In this document: positions 1 to 13,842 of the stretch, piece by piece
Layout of the letters: each line of letters starts with the position of its first letter
Position numbering within the stretch: the stretch's first letter is position 1
Source of the DNA: an uncultured Acidimicrobiales bacterium
GTDB lineage: Bacteria > Actinomycetota > Acidimicrobiia > Acidimicrobiales > CATQHL01
Assembly: GCA_958295925.1 (NCBI GenBank)
Contig: CATQHL010000001.1
Span: 1 to 64,000 of the forward strand
Direction: 5' to 3'
DNA length: 64,000 nucleotides
Translations under genes and position numbers: made by a program
Notes under the pieces: generated by a model
The model's input: only the letters and a program-made list of their open reading frames with translations
What the model was told of the DNA's origin: nothing
Database searches by the model: none

Positions 1-210
1 CAATATAGGGGGGTAGAACTACCCCCAGACACCGCTCCTAGTTTTTGTAGCCTCCTAGCAGGGAGGATCGGAGTCTCTGCGAGCGGTTTGGCGCAGAATG
101 CCCCTGCGAAGGGAAGCAGTTATGTTGTCAAGGAGCAAAAAGGCTAGCACGCTGGTCTTTCTTGGGTGCGAGGGGTGGCTAGTGAAAGCGATGCCATTCG
201 ACCTCTCGCA
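1..210. other. Non-coding edge downstream of cas2, with hairpin
   Basis: No convincing gene is seen here. Bases 9-26 form a perfect inverted repeat (GGGGGTA, GAAC loop, TACCCCC), and 52-66 hold a second short hairpin (cctcc-tagca-ggagg). The stretch follows the 3' end of cas2, where type I-G loci often carry the leader or array. No repeat unit recurs inside the window, so any array would lie before base 1. The hairpin could equally be a terminator for the cas operon. Confidence 0.4.
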
Positions 211-510
211 CTATATGATGACCGGTCCACTAGTTGGTAATGGCAATGATATTCCCATGAATTCAAAACATTCGCTTCCTCGGTCTTGTGGGTCACCGAG
301 GTCTATCATAGCAACCGAATCCTCACCGTGGTGGATTATCTCTCCGAGATCACGCCGCAGGTCTAGGAACTCTATTGCATCGAGATCTGATATGAACACG
401 CTGTATTGCATAGGCCAGCCGAATTCGATCATTTTCTTGTGGACGTTTCGCAGCCGTTTCGGATCTCGAATGTCGTAAGCGACCAAGTAGCGCCGCCGCT
501 CTCTTGACAT
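211..510 (-). CDS. cas2: CRISPR-associated endoribonuclease Cas2
   Basis: Cas2 is the small dimeric partner of Cas1 in the spacer-integration complex. The 99-residue product has the family start: a beta strand ending in YDI (about residues 11-13, YLVAYDIRD) with the conserved Asp, then a helix (LRNVHKKMIEFGW), then the second strand YSVFISDL. The length is normal for Cas2. The start lies 3 bp after the stop of the upstream cas4-cas1 fusion, so translation is probably coupled. This is the last gene of the minus-strand cas operon. The identification is firm. Confidence 0.95.
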   Translation of the reverse strand: MSRERRRYLVAYDIRDPKRLRNVHKKMIEFGWPMQYSVFISDLDAIEFLDLRRDLGEIIHHGEDSVAMIDLGDPQDRGSECFEFMGISLPLPTSGPVII

Positions 511-513
511 GTG

Positions 514-2172
514 TCACCTCGTCACAAATGGAACGTAAGCCGGAATCTCCCCCAATAGATAAGCACCCAGCATTCTTGCCTGCACTTCAAAAACTCTTCT
601 GTAGGAAATCCGGTAGTGATAAATTGGATGCGTGATAATTTGCTCTAAACGGCGTTCGTAAGCCGCTAGAAAGGCGCGGCGGGCTTGTGAAGACAGCGAC
701 ACACCTCTTGCCCGAACGGTGAATCCTGTAGAACGTATTTCACCGTTGTTGACTACGGTTACTACAACAGAGTCAGCTATTATTGGTCGGAACTCTTCTG
801 CAAGGTCTAGTGCCATGGCCGGCCGACCGAAGCGCGGTTTATGATAGATGCCCAAGTAGGGATCGAATCCCACACTAACGAGAGTGGCGGTCAAATCCTT
901 TGTGAGAAGTGAATATGAATATGACAGCAGACAATTTACTGGGTCTGTAGGTGGACGACGATTTCTGCCAGTAAAATCAAAAGTTCCAATTTCATCATCG
1001 TTTAGCATTTTCGAGAAGTTTGAAAAATATAGACGCCCAGCCGTTCCCTCGGTACCCAAGAGAGATTCTAAAGAAGGTGACTTGGCTGCAAGTTCTGCTA
1101 AGTCATTCAGTTGGGAGAGGACTTCCTTGCAGTCTTGTCGAGCGTTTCTACGAAGGAATGTTCGGCAGTTCTTGATCTTGCCTTGAACGACTTTTTGCGC
1201 TATCTGAAGACCTCCTTGGGATGCAACAGCTGACTGTCGCCTGCGAAGTTCCACGTTTTTCGATGGCATTCCGGTTGCGATTCCCTGAAACCATCCCCCA
1301 TATGAAAACCAGCTGACTGGTATTTCATGGGTGAAGGCGGCTCGCATCAGTTGCGAACTCAACTGCACGTTACCGAACACGTTGATCTGCGAAACATCAA
1401 TAATTCTGGCAGAGTCGACTTCATTCCTGTTCGCTGTCACACATACCCTTCCCGATCTCAAGCCAATTTTTGCTCCTTGTTTTGTCACATACAGAGGACG
1501 GGAGGCCGGATCGCGGGGAGTCAAGCGACGAGGTCGTTTTGCGACTCGGCCAGCCAGCGCATTTGTTTCGTCTGGCAGGCAGACGCCTACAAGTGAGCAG
1601 CGAGGGCATTTGGGGCTGTCAATCAGTGGGAGCGGAATCTTGGGGGATGCAGCTACTTTGCGCAGCTCCTCAATTAGGCCGAGTGTCTGGGTGATCAGTT
1701 TTGTGTCAAATGGAATAGTAACTCGCTTTCGAGTCTCGTTGAAGAAGATCTGACCCTCATTGCACTTGTATCCATTTTCGCGAAGCAGTAGTCCAATGGC
1801 GCACAGCTGCACCAACTCTGGTGTCCAGGCGGGACCGTGCATAGGCGGCCGACCACGCTTGACCTCTACTGGAATTACGGTCTTACCGGCACCTTCAAGT
1901 ATGTCTGCAATGGCAGTGAGCCCCAGCTTTTCTGAGCCCAGAGCAACCGATCGGGCTGTCTTGACGGGGTTTTCGTCTTCGGGGCCTTTGATTTTCCCTC
2001 CGCCGATGTCCACCTTTCTGTGGACGAATGCGCCTTCAACCGTGTCTTTATTATGTTCGAACTGAGCTTGAACCCATTCAAGAAAAAATAGACGTGGGCA
2101 GTATTCAAACTCGTTGAGCATTCGGACTGGAACGAGACTGGGAACATCCGAGTCCATGATTTCCGAGTCCAT
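514..2172 (-). CDS. cas4-cas1: Cas4-Cas1 fusion, spacer acquisition protein
   Basis: A natural fusion of the Cas4 nuclease/PAM-selection domain (about the first 190 residues) to the Cas1 integrase, diagnostic of type I-G (I-U) systems. The Cas4 part has the N-terminal CPRLF motif and a C-terminal cysteine cluster (CPRCSLVGVC) for an Fe-S centre. The Cas1 part carries the catalytic Glu in GTEGTAG, the His in YHKPRFGRP and the acidic pair in DLAEEF. The frame is open back to 2286, but ATG at 2172 lies 2 bp after the stop of the preceding gene and leads directly into the conserved VPSLVPVRMLNEFEYCP start. ATG 2157 is the alternative. In this family the fusion picks protospacers with the right PAM, and Cas2 completes the complex. 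Confidence 0.93.
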   Translation of the reverse strand: MDSEIMDSDVPSLVPVRMLNEFEYCPRLFFLEWVQAQFEHNKDTVEGAFVHRKVDIGGGKIKGPEDENPVKTARSVALGSEKLGLTAIADILEGAGKTVIPVEVKRGRPPMHGPAWTPELVQLCAIGLLLRENGYKCNEGQIFFNETRKRVTIPFDTKLITQTLGLIEELRKVAASPKIPLPLIDSPKCPRCSLVGVCLPDETNALAGRVAKRPRRLTPRDPASRPLYVTKQGAKIGLRSGRVCVTANRNEVDSARIIDVSQINVFGNVQLSSQLMRAAFTHEIPVSWFSYGGWFQGIATGMPSKNVELRRRQSAVASQGGLQIAQKVVQGKIKNCRTFLRRNARQDCKEVLSQLNDLAELAAKSPSLESLLGTEGTAGRLYFSNFSKMLNDDEIGTFDFTGRNRRPPTDPVNCLLSYSYSLLTKDLTATLVSVGFDPYLGIYHKPRFGRPAMALDLAEEFRPIIADSVVVTVVNNGEIRSTGFTVRARGVSLSSQARRAFLAAYERRLEQIITHPIYHYRISYRRVFEVQARMLGAYLLGEIPAYVPFVTR

Positions 2173-2174
2173 AA

Positions 2175-7598
<5,424 letters not shown>

Positions 7599-7601
7599 GA
7601 T

Positions 7602-8846
7602 CTACTCCGAAGGTTGAGAAGCCGCCGAAACCTTTCTGCTTCGGCGAACGAGTTCGATCAGCTTGGGGGCTGGTTCCAGGCGTATTTCGTCTGTCTCCCA
7701 GCCGATACCCAAAGCGCTTGCGTGCGAAGCGGCTTCAGAGAGAATCGATGCAGCGGTGTCCCGGCTTATGGCAACTTCCTCTGAAGGGGAACCGTCTCGA
7801 CCGAGCAGTTCTATGCGCTGAGGTTCACTGGGGATGAGCAGGCAACGTGACCGCAGGTCAAAGTCCATCTCCGTGAGATAGGCGAGAGCGGCAACCCCAA
7901 GGGCGGCAATCGAGGTGCGGGCTGCCACCTCTGCATCACGACTAACCCCGGCGAACCGCAGTTTCCGTAGCGCCGCTAGCGAGATCACCGTCGTCTGAAC
8001 GGCCTTTGAGATAGTCACTCCACCAGCCTGTGAGTCAATGCTAGGTGCGATGTTTCCGTGGTTCACCTTTGATGGCTGCCCTGCTTCGCCGGCTTCGCTT
8101 CCCCTTGAGGCGAAGGCTGGCTTGCCCTTGGCGGTCTTCGCCTTGCTCGAATCGTGAGTCCAGACTTCGGCGGGGTCTTTGGCGTTGAAGACGCGGTCTT
8201 CAGTGTTCAGCTTTTCGATTTGCAGGGGGTCTAGCCTGCTGCCAACTTTCTTGCCTATCTGAGCGTCGAATCCGACGATTTCCCCGACATAGGCGCGCTG
8301 GAACTTTGAGCCAAGCCCACCCTTGGGTCCTGTGGAATCCCACTGCCCGAAGAGGAGAGCGGTGGGGGAGTAGCGGTAAAGGGCTGTGGCGTTGCGCGGG
8401 GTGGAGTCTGTGATGGCGATTCCGACGTCTGAGAGTCGGAACAGCGTTCCGTCCAACAGGCTGTCGCGAAAGATCGCGTCGGCGAAGCGGTGAGGGGTTT
8501 CGAGCACGGTCAGCCTGTCGAAGTCCATAATGTCGTCGGTGCCGGTGAAGTCAACGTAGGGGTTGGGGAACCCCAACTCGCCCAGTTCCCAGCCCTCAAG
8601 AAGGGCTAGTTCGGCCCGGTTGGCTTGAGAGGCCACTGAGTCCAGAAGCACTGTAGTGGAGGTCTTCTCGGCATCGCCGATCTGGCGTTCCTCCACTGCG
8701 TACTTGTGGCTGGCGTTGGTTGCGTAGGAAGATGGGAAGACCTTGTCTCCTTCGCCCCCTGCGGGCTGCAGCTGCAGCCGGGAGCGGATCGCCACGGCGC
8801 CTCCGGCCACGGCCTCCATCAGCTTGTCATATGAGAAATCAGTCAT
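7602..8846 (-). CDS. csb1: Type I-G Cas7-like backbone protein Csb1
   Basis: Csb1 is the Cas7-group RAMP that polymerises along the crRNA to form the effector backbone. The 414-residue protein shows the family pattern VAIRSRLQLQPAGG near the start, NRAELALLEGW, and GLGSKFQRAYVGEIVGFD in the middle. The frame is open to 8972, but ATG 8846 is chosen because AAGGAGA lies 7 bp upstream and the conserved region starts right after it. This is the first gene of the cas operon. About 100 bp further up is a possible weak promoter (8946-8972). The C-terminal region (SRDAEVAARTSIAALGVAALAYL) is alanine-rich and helical. Confidence 0.93.
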   Translation of the reverse strand: MTDFSYDKLMEAVAGGAVAIRSRLQLQPAGGEGDKVFPSSYATNASHKYAVEERQIGDAEKTSTTVLLDSVASQANRAELALLEGWELGELGFPNPYVDFTGTDDIMDFDRLTVLETPHRFADAIFRDSLLDGTLFRLSDVGIAITDSTPRNATALYRYSPTALLFGQWDSTGPKGGLGSKFQRAYVGEIVGFDAQIGKKVGSRLDPLQIEKLNTEDRVFNAKDPAEVWTHDSSKAKTAKGKPAFASRGSEAGEAGQPSKVNHGNIAPSIDSQAGGVTISKAVQTTVISLAALRKLRFAGVSRDAEVAARTSIAALGVAALAYLTEMDFDLRSRCLLIPSEPQRIELLGRDGSPSEEVAISRDTAASILSEAASHASALGIGWETDEIRLEPAPKLIELVRRSRKVSAASQPSE

Positions 8847-8945
8847 TGATGTCTCCTTTCTTTTGGTATCTAGTCCTGTCCCTGCATTGTCGCAGGGGGG
8901 TGTGACAGCCGAGGCTGGTGCCTCAACAACTGTATCGTAGAATTC

Positions 8946-8972
8946 AGCATAGCACACCCTACACAATAACAA
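8946..8972 (-). promoter_or_regulatory. Possible promoter of the cas operon
   Basis: On the minus strand TTGTTA (8972-8967) and TATGCT (8951-8946) are separated by 15 bp, about 100 bp before the csb1 ATG. The spacer is short and the -35 match is moderate, so this is only a candidate. A small hairpin (CCCTGC, loop, GCAGGG) lies downstream near 8879-8896 in the leader. Confidence 0.3.
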
Positions 8973-9050
8973 CGGATTTGCTCAGAGGAATCCGGAAACT
9001 CCAGCATTTTTGGGTGAGCAGGTCTGCCAATTATTAACCGCGAGGAGCCA

Positions 9051-9415
9051 TCAGGCTGTGCGATCCTTCTGCAATGTGGGGCAGACCTGCGCAAATACAG
9101 GGTATTCGCTCCCTGCCTCTGGACGCTCATCTGCCGACTTCTCCCTGGTGGCAGCGTTGCGCACCCCGCAAGCTTCGTTCGCCAAACGGAGAGGCAAACC
9201 CGAACGTCGCCACTCGGCTCGCAGCCATTGCTGCGCTGGAAGCGTTCTATGTGAGGTGCGTACCAGTCTTGCAGGCGATCAACGCTTGGAGGATCGCCCG
9301 GGAATCCGCCAAGGCCATAGGCGCCGTCTGAGATGATCGTGTCTGGGGACGGCCACTTCGCATACGCCTTCAAAGCGTCGCCTCGATGGAGGTGGAAATC
9401 GCCGACGGGGACTGA
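9051..9415 (-). pseudogene. Relic of a site-specific DNA methyltransferase
   Basis: Two frames on the minus strand carry pieces of one methyltransferase of the N4/N6 type. From about 9412 to 9247 the frame reads VGDFHLHRGDALKAYAKWP and then TIISDGAYGLGGFPGDPPS, the target-recognition and catalytic-loop region, ending at APHIE. From about 9240 to 9051 a different frame reads QWLRAEWRRSGLPLRLANEA and CGVRNAATR, which in intact relatives follows about 100 residues later. The central segment is therefore deleted, the frames no longer match, and the C-terminal part beyond NAATR is lost. No full-length reading frame exists. It sits upstream of the cas operon and is probably the remnant of a phage or restriction-type gene. 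Family recognition is from memory of conserved motifs. Confidence 0.7.
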
Positions 9416-9576
9416 TTGGCCAACTTGCGTGCCCGCTGTCGCCATGTAGTCGGCGGCCGACTGCGACCCCGAATTCGGCGAGAGCGTGGGAGAGGAGGAA
9501 TTACACGTGTGTAGTTTCACCAATACCAATACTAGCTAGCTGTTCACCATCCTGGCGAGGAAGTGGGATCTTCCAG

Positions 9577-9640
9577 GGCGGCTATGGGAGGGGGGCGGCT
9601 AGTGGGCGGCTATGGGCGGCGGCTAGAGGGCGGAGGAGAT
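9577..9640. repeat. Short GC-rich repeats (ggcggctatggg type)
   Basis: The units gggcggctatggg and gggcggctagtg/gag recur with small changes over about 60 bp between the methyltransferase relic and the 3' end of pyrF. Stop codons in several frames make coding use unlikely. It marks the boundary between the pyrimidine genes and the cas region. Confidence 0.5.
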
Positions 9641-9650
9641 TCGAACGCCT

Positions 9651-10475
9651 CTACTGGCGGCGGGCCTGATTGATCTGATCCTGTGAATCGGCGGCGGCCT
9701 GGGCGGGGTTGGGGGCGGAGGTGATTGAGCGGGAGCTGCTGACAATGAGGCCGAGCCCGTGGGAATTGACGCCAGACGACACCGACGCTGCGAGGTTGCC
9801 GCCTTGCGCACCCACGCCTGGCGCCAGGAACGTGAAGTCGTCCCCCGCAATGCGGCGAGCCGTCTTCAGGTCGCTTGGCCGGGTTGCCCCCACCACCGCA
9901 AGGCAGTTCCCACGCTCATTCCACTCACTCGCAACAACTCGCAGTGCGTGATGCCAGAGGAGAGCGGAGCGCCTGGCCTCGCCGACAACCTCCAAGGCCT
10001 GGAACTCGCCCGCACCGGGGTTGGACGTGCGGCAGACGATTATGCACCCCCGCTCGGCGCGCTCCAGGAACGGTGCCAGGGCGTCCCGCCCAAGATAGGG
10101 GTTGAGAGTCACGGCGTCGAAGCCCAACTCGTCGAACAGGTGTCGGGCGTGGGCCTCGCTCGTAGAGCCGATGTCGCCCCGCTTGGCGTCGCCGATAATC
10201 GGAATGTCTGGATGGTCGCTGCGCAGGTGCGCCGTTGTCTGCTCCAGCGCAGCCATTCCCGCCTGCCCGTGCGCCTCGAAAAACGCCAAGTTGGGCTTAA
10301 AGGCGCACACGTGCGGGTGGGTCTGTTCAATTATGAACCTGCACCACGCAAGCAGGGGGTTGTCGGCGGCGGCGAACTGCGGGGGTGGCGGCGCAAGGGG
10401 AGGGTCAAGACCGACGCAGGCCAAGCTGCGAACGTGCCGCATTCGTGCTTCCAGTCGCTGAATGAAAGCAGTCAC
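9651..10475 (-). CDS. pyrF: Orotidine 5'-phosphate decarboxylase
   Basis: Catalyses the last step of UMP synthesis, decarboxylation of OMP. The 274-residue protein is the longer (type 2) form of PyrF, common in actinobacteria. It has CVGLDPP at residues 20-26 (substrate-binding Asp), FKPNLAFFEAHG at 59-70 (catalytic Lys) and the signature DAKRGDIGST at 96-105 with the catalytic Asp-x-Lys-x-x-Asp. Later FLAPGVGAQGG binds the phosphate. It is the final gene of the pyrBCDEF cluster, 57 bp after pyrE. All key residues are present. Confidence 0.96.
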   Translation of the reverse strand: MTAFIQRLEARMRHVRSLACVGLDPPLAPPPPQFAAADNPLLAWCRFIIEQTHPHVCAFKPNLAFFEAHGQAGMAALEQTTAHLRSDHPDIPIIGDAKRGDIGSTSEAHARHLFDELGFDAVTLNPYLGRDALAPFLERAERGCIIVCRTSNPGAGEFQALEVVGEARRSALLWHHALRVVASEWNERGNCLAVVGATRPSDLKTARRIAGDDFTFLAPGVGAQGGNLAASVSSGVNSHGLGLIVSSSRSITSAPNPAQAAADSQDQINQARRQ

Positions 10476-10532
10476 TACGTCACGTCAGCCTTGAGGACGA
10501 ATGGACGGATTCCTGCGGTCTAAAGATGCTGT

Positions 10533-11246
10533 TCAGACAGGATGATTGTGTGCTGGTAGTGGTTCGATGTCAGGGTCGCCTCCAGAGAACAGCGAACCCC
10601 AGCTGAATGGGTCGGCGTGCCAACGGCGAGCTTCCTCAATTGCTTGCACGTCCGTTGTGTCCTGTCGTTCTAAGGTGCTCAGCAGCTCGAGAAACGGCGC
10701 CAGAATATTCAAGCGCACCCCGGCGGCGTCGAATTTCTCGAAGGTCTCGGCGAAACCGTGGCCGGCAATGGAGACGCAAGCCTGAACCTCCGCCCCTTCG
10801 CTGTGCAGAACCTCAATGGCAGCCAGGCATGTGCCGCCGGTGGTAATTACGTCTTCCACCAGCACGACACGGCGTCCTGACACCTCGGCGCCTTCGATTG
10901 CCTTCGTCCGGCCGTGAGCCTTGGCCTCCTTCCGAACGAAACACGACGGCAAACCCGTCAGCAGGGCGACTGCAGCGCTGTGAGGAACGCCGCCGACCGC
11001 CACACCGGCGATTACCTCGGGGCTGGCCGGAAGCGATCTGACGACTGACGCAATCTGCTCGACGACCGTTCTCCAATGCTGAGCGTGAGCCAGCAGCCGT
11101 CGCACGTCCATGTATACGGGGGAGAGGATGCCTGACGCTAAGCGGACAGGGGAGTCGTGCAAGAGGTAGAGGACATCCGAGCCGATGAGTGCGCTGGCCA
11201 CCGGGTTGTCGGATGCGCTGGTCTGAGGGTCGGCGTTCTCAAGCAT
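10533..11246 (-). CDS. pyrE: Orotate phosphoribosyltransferase
   Basis: Transfers phosphoribosyl from PRPP to orotate to give OMP, the substrate of PyrF next door. The 237-residue protein carries the PRPP-binding motif VVLVEDVITTGGT at residues 127-139. The substrate loop region FVRKEAKAHGRTKAIEG (about 103-119) has the conserved Lys residues of the flexible catalytic loop. The C-terminal extension of some 30 residues beyond the core is slightly longer than in enteric PyrE. It lies about 100 bp downstream of pyrD in the same direction. Confidence 0.95.
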   Translation of the reverse strand: MLENADPQTSASDNPVASALIGSDVLYLLHDSPVRLASGILSPVYMDVRRLLAHAQHWRTVVEQIASVVRSLPASPEVIAGVAVGGVPHSAAVALLTGLPSCFVRKEAKAHGRTKAIEGAEVSGRRVVLVEDVITTGGTCLAAIEVLHSEGAEVQACVSIAGHGFAETFEKFDAAGVRLNILAPFLELLSTLERQDTTDVQAIEEARRWHADPFSWGSLFSGGDPDIEPLPAHNHPV

Positions 11247-11249
11247 TCT

Positions 11250-11346
11250 TTCAGTCGTCGGCTTTACGGATGTTGCTGGTTGCTGGTTTCACGAGTGACG
11301 GGTGCGCTGGAGAAAAGCACGGCATCACTCACTGTTACTAAAGGCT
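11250..11346. repeat. pyrD-pyrE spacer with imperfect short repeats
   Basis: The spacer contains two related blocks: gctttacggatgttgctggtt and a later ggcttcacggaatttgctgg with gcgggcttcacgg. They resemble the repeat-rich pyrC-pyrD junction in style but not in sequence. No gene is seen. Confidence 0.35.
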
Positions 11347-12585
11347 TCACGGAATTTGCTGGTTGCGGGCTTCACGGATTATGAAAGCGGGGGAGAGGGG
11401 GCCTCTGTGCACCAGCACGCTGCAGTATTGCACGGCGCTCGCCCCGTTGTCTAAGTACTTAACCAAGTCGGAGCCGTTGAACACCCCTCCGCAGCCGACG
11501 AGGGCCATCCCGCGCTGCTTGCACGCGGGGCTGAGCGCAGCCACGGCAGCCAGCGCCGCGTCACGCAGCGCGCGGCCACCCAGTCCGGCCGCCACTTGGC
11601 TTCCAGGGGCTGTCCGCTGAAGCGTGTTCGTGGCAACCACGGCTTCCACGCGAGCATCGGCGAGGGCGTGCGCCAACTCCTCGTAAGCGGCTTCGGGCAT
11701 CTCCGGGCTGACCTTTGCCCACAGCGGAACATCGTCCGACAGAACTGAGTACACGGCCTCGCCCGCACGTCGTGCCCCCTCGGGCGTCTCGATGCACGCC
11801 CCGTCGCCGCCCGACCTGCCGCCTGCGGTGTTCGGACAGCTCAGGTTGAGTGTCATCCAGGTGGGTCGCAGGCCGGCTTCGACGAACTCCGACACGGCGC
11901 TGGCGAGTTTCTCGCACCGTTCCTCGATTTCGCGGTCATTCGGGTCGGCGGCGATGCTGATGCCGTAGACGCGGGGCAGGTCGCGGGCGTTGCGGGCTAG
12001 GAACTTCGCCGCCGCCTTAGCCCCCGGGTTGCACAGACCCATCCTGTTGTAGAGGGATTGCCTTGGGACATCGCGCCACAAAACCCTGCCTGAGTGGCCC
12101 ATTCTGGCCGACGGCGTGAACGATCCCATCTCTGCTGCCCCCACCATGGCGGGCAGCGACCTCCAGCCGGCCAGGATGTTCTTCCCTCTCCTGACAGCGT
12201 CCAAGGCCTCCGTATCGGTCGGGTACTTGTTGCCCTTGAGGAGCCCTGCGGCCAGGATGAGCGGGCTGTCAAGCTGGACTCGGCCGACAGTCGTCGGCCA
12301 ACTCTCGTGCGGAAAAGGGCGGGCCGCCACACTCGACAGTTGGCGGCGGTCAAGGCTGCGGAGCAGGCGCAGCAGAGTCCTGCGGGAAAATTGGGGGCGC
12401 AAAACAGCGAAAAAGCGCTGTGAAACGCCGTTCAGAAGCCTTTCGCCAAGCCTTTCGACGGGCTTGGCAGCAGCAACTCTCTTTCCGGCAACTCTCTTTC
12501 CATCCGCAGGGCTGCCTTCCATATTCCAGTCGCAGACTAGCAGCAACTCTCTTTCCGGCAACTCTCTTTCCATGCCCTTCGGCAT
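11347..12585 (-). CDS. pyrD: Dihydroorotate dehydrogenase
   Basis: FMN enzyme that oxidises dihydroorotate to orotate. The core starts near VQLDSPLILAAGLLKGN and contains YGISIAADP and the catalytic-loop motif TLNLSCPNTAGG (active-site Ser, as in membrane-linked class 2 enzymes). It also has WAKVSPEM, VVATNT and the phosphate-binding VGCGGVFNGSD. The 412-residue frame is longer than usual because its first 60 residues run across a pair of 33-bp repeats. Those two copies are 70 bp apart and so are read in different frames, so the true start may be ATG 12522 or later. The function is secure; the N-terminus is not. Confidence 0.9.
   Translation of the reverse strand: MPKGMERELPERELLLVCDWNMEGSPADGKRVAGKRVAAAKPVERLGERLLNGVSQRFFAVLRPQFSRRTLLRLLRSLDRRQLSSVAARPFPHESWPTTVGRVQLDSPLILAAGLLKGNKYPTDTEALDAVRRGKNILAGWRSLPAMVGAAEMGSFTPSARMGHSGRVLWRDVPRQSLYNRMGLCNPGAKAAAKFLARNARDLPRVYGISIAADPNDREIEERCEKLASAVSEFVEAGLRPTWMTLNLSCPNTAGGRSGGDGACIETPEGARRAGEAVYSVLSDDVPLWAKVSPEMPEAAYEELAHALADARVEAVVATNTLQRTAPGSQVAAGLGGRALRDAALAAVAALSPACKQRGMALVGCGGVFNGSDLVKYLDNGASAVQYCSVLVHRGPLSPAFIIREARNQQIP
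12471..12573. repeat. Pair of identical 33-bp direct repeats
   Basis: The sequence cagcaactctctttccggca plus actctctttccat occurs at 12471-12503 and again at 12541-12573. Each copy is itself a duplicated 14-mer (gcaactctctttcc, period 17), so the 14-mer appears four times. The copies flank a unique 37-bp segment and lie at the pyrC-pyrD junction, overlapping the uncertain 5' end of pyrD. This looks like a small interspersed repeat rather than protein-level duplication. Confidence 0.85.
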
Positions 12586-12614
12586 GCAATCGCACTGATG
12601 TCATTGTTTCCTGC

Positions 12615-13754
12615 TTAGGTTTTGTGGCTTGCCTTGGTTTCCTCGCGGCCCCTTCCCAGATCGGCAACGCTGCCCGCAGTTTCCGTGTAAAGGTTTGCCC
12701 CAAAACCTGGCTCTAGCACAATTCGAGCATCCACGTAGGCTGCCCGACCCCTCAGAACCACTTTCACAACCCGTCCGGTCAATTCAAAGCCCTCGAACGG
12801 GCTCCAGCCGCAGGCAGTCTTCAGGGAGTCGGCGGAGACAGTCCACCGAGCCTTGGTGTCAATCAGCGTAAATGTATCGGGATCGGCGGCGGGAAGTCCC
12901 AGGAGAAGCCTGGGCGCATCGGCGACCAGCGCCTGCAGCCTCTCGAGTGGCAGGCGCCCCTCGTTGGCGGCCGTGACCAGCAATGGCAGGCAGGTGTCCA
13001 GCCCGGGCACGCCGAAGGCGGGGGGCTGCGCCGTCTTTTCCTGCCAGGTGTGGGGGGCGTGATCGGTTTCCACCATGTCGACTACGCCGCTCCGCAGGCC
13101 TTCCCATAGAGCCTCCCTGTCGGCGGCGGTGCCCAGGGGCGGCTTCATCACTGCCTTCGGGCCCAGTGCGTCGAGGTCGCGCTCGGTCAGATACAGGTGG
13201 TGGGGGGTGACTCCTGCCGTTATTGGCAATCCGTCCTCCTTGGCCCGCCTCAGTCGACTCACTGCGTAGGCGGAGTGGATGTGGCAGATGTGCCCCCGCT
13301 TGCGCCAGCGCGCCAGGTCGTCTATGAACGCGCCGATCATGTCGTCCTCGGCGTGCAGCCCCAGCGGCCCGGGGCCGGGCCACACCTTTATATATGCACC
13401 CATCAACTCACGGTCGATCTCCAGTGTCCCGGTGGTGTGGCCGCAGTAGAGCTTGAGGCCGCAGACCCCCCGTGCCAGTTTCGTCATCGTCTCCGGCGTC
13501 GGCGCGCCGGCGGGGTCGGCGCCCAGCCAGACCCCGTAGTCGCAGCGGGCACCCTCGCCGAGTTCGCGCATCTTGCGAGCCAGCCCCGGTGCGTCCACCG
13601 TCGGCGGGGGGGTGTTCGGCATGTCCATCACGGCCGTGTAGCCACCGGCCAGAGCGGCCGCCGTCTCGGAGCTGAACGTCGCCTTGTGCGACCATTCCAT
13701 CCCCCGCAGATGGACATGGGGGTCGACCGCCCCGTCAATGCGAAGCAGGCTCAC
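12615..13754 (-). CDS. pyrC: Dihydroorotase
   Basis: Zinc amidohydrolase that cyclises carbamoyl aspartate to dihydroorotate. The 379-residue protein has the metal-binding DPHVHLRG at residues 11-18, LYCGHTTGTL (the position usually holding the carboxylated Lys region), CHIHSAYAVS, GVTPHHLYLT and VETDHAPH (catalytic Asp). The start is GTG 13754. It follows pyrB by about 90 bp and precedes pyrD. The C-terminal region after FEGFELTGRVVKV is the usual second beta-sandwich half. The assignment as dihydroorotase rather than another amidohydrolase rests on motif set plus operon position. Confidence 0.93.
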   Translation of the reverse strand: MSLLRIDGAVDPHVHLRGMEWSHKATFSSETAAALAGGYTAVMDMPNTPPPTVDAPGLARKMRELGEGARCDYGVWLGADPAGAPTPETMTKLARGVCGLKLYCGHTTGTLEIDRELMGAYIKVWPGPGPLGLHAEDDMIGAFIDDLARWRKRGHICHIHSAYAVSRLRRAKEDGLPITAGVTPHHLYLTERDLDALGPKAVMKPPLGTAADREALWEGLRSGVVDMVETDHAPHTWQEKTAQPPAFGVPGLDTCLPLLVTAANEGRLPLERLQALVADAPRLLLGLPAADPDTFTLIDTKARWTVSADSLKTACGWSPFEGFELTGRVVKVVLRGRAAYVDARIVLEPGFGANLYTETAGSVADLGRGREETKASHKT

Positions 13755-13842
13755 TAGTCCGTTTGGCCAGCCGACGGGCCTGGCTTGGCCGCCAGGCTGC
13801 CCGCTCCCGGTGGCCGCTTCTGCAGGAACGGCCCCGTCCGTC

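Noticed and set aside
8870..9529. 219-codon minus-strand frame as an intact gene
   Set aside because: Only its first part resembles a methyltransferase; the rest is out of frame and random, so it is treated as a pseudogene.
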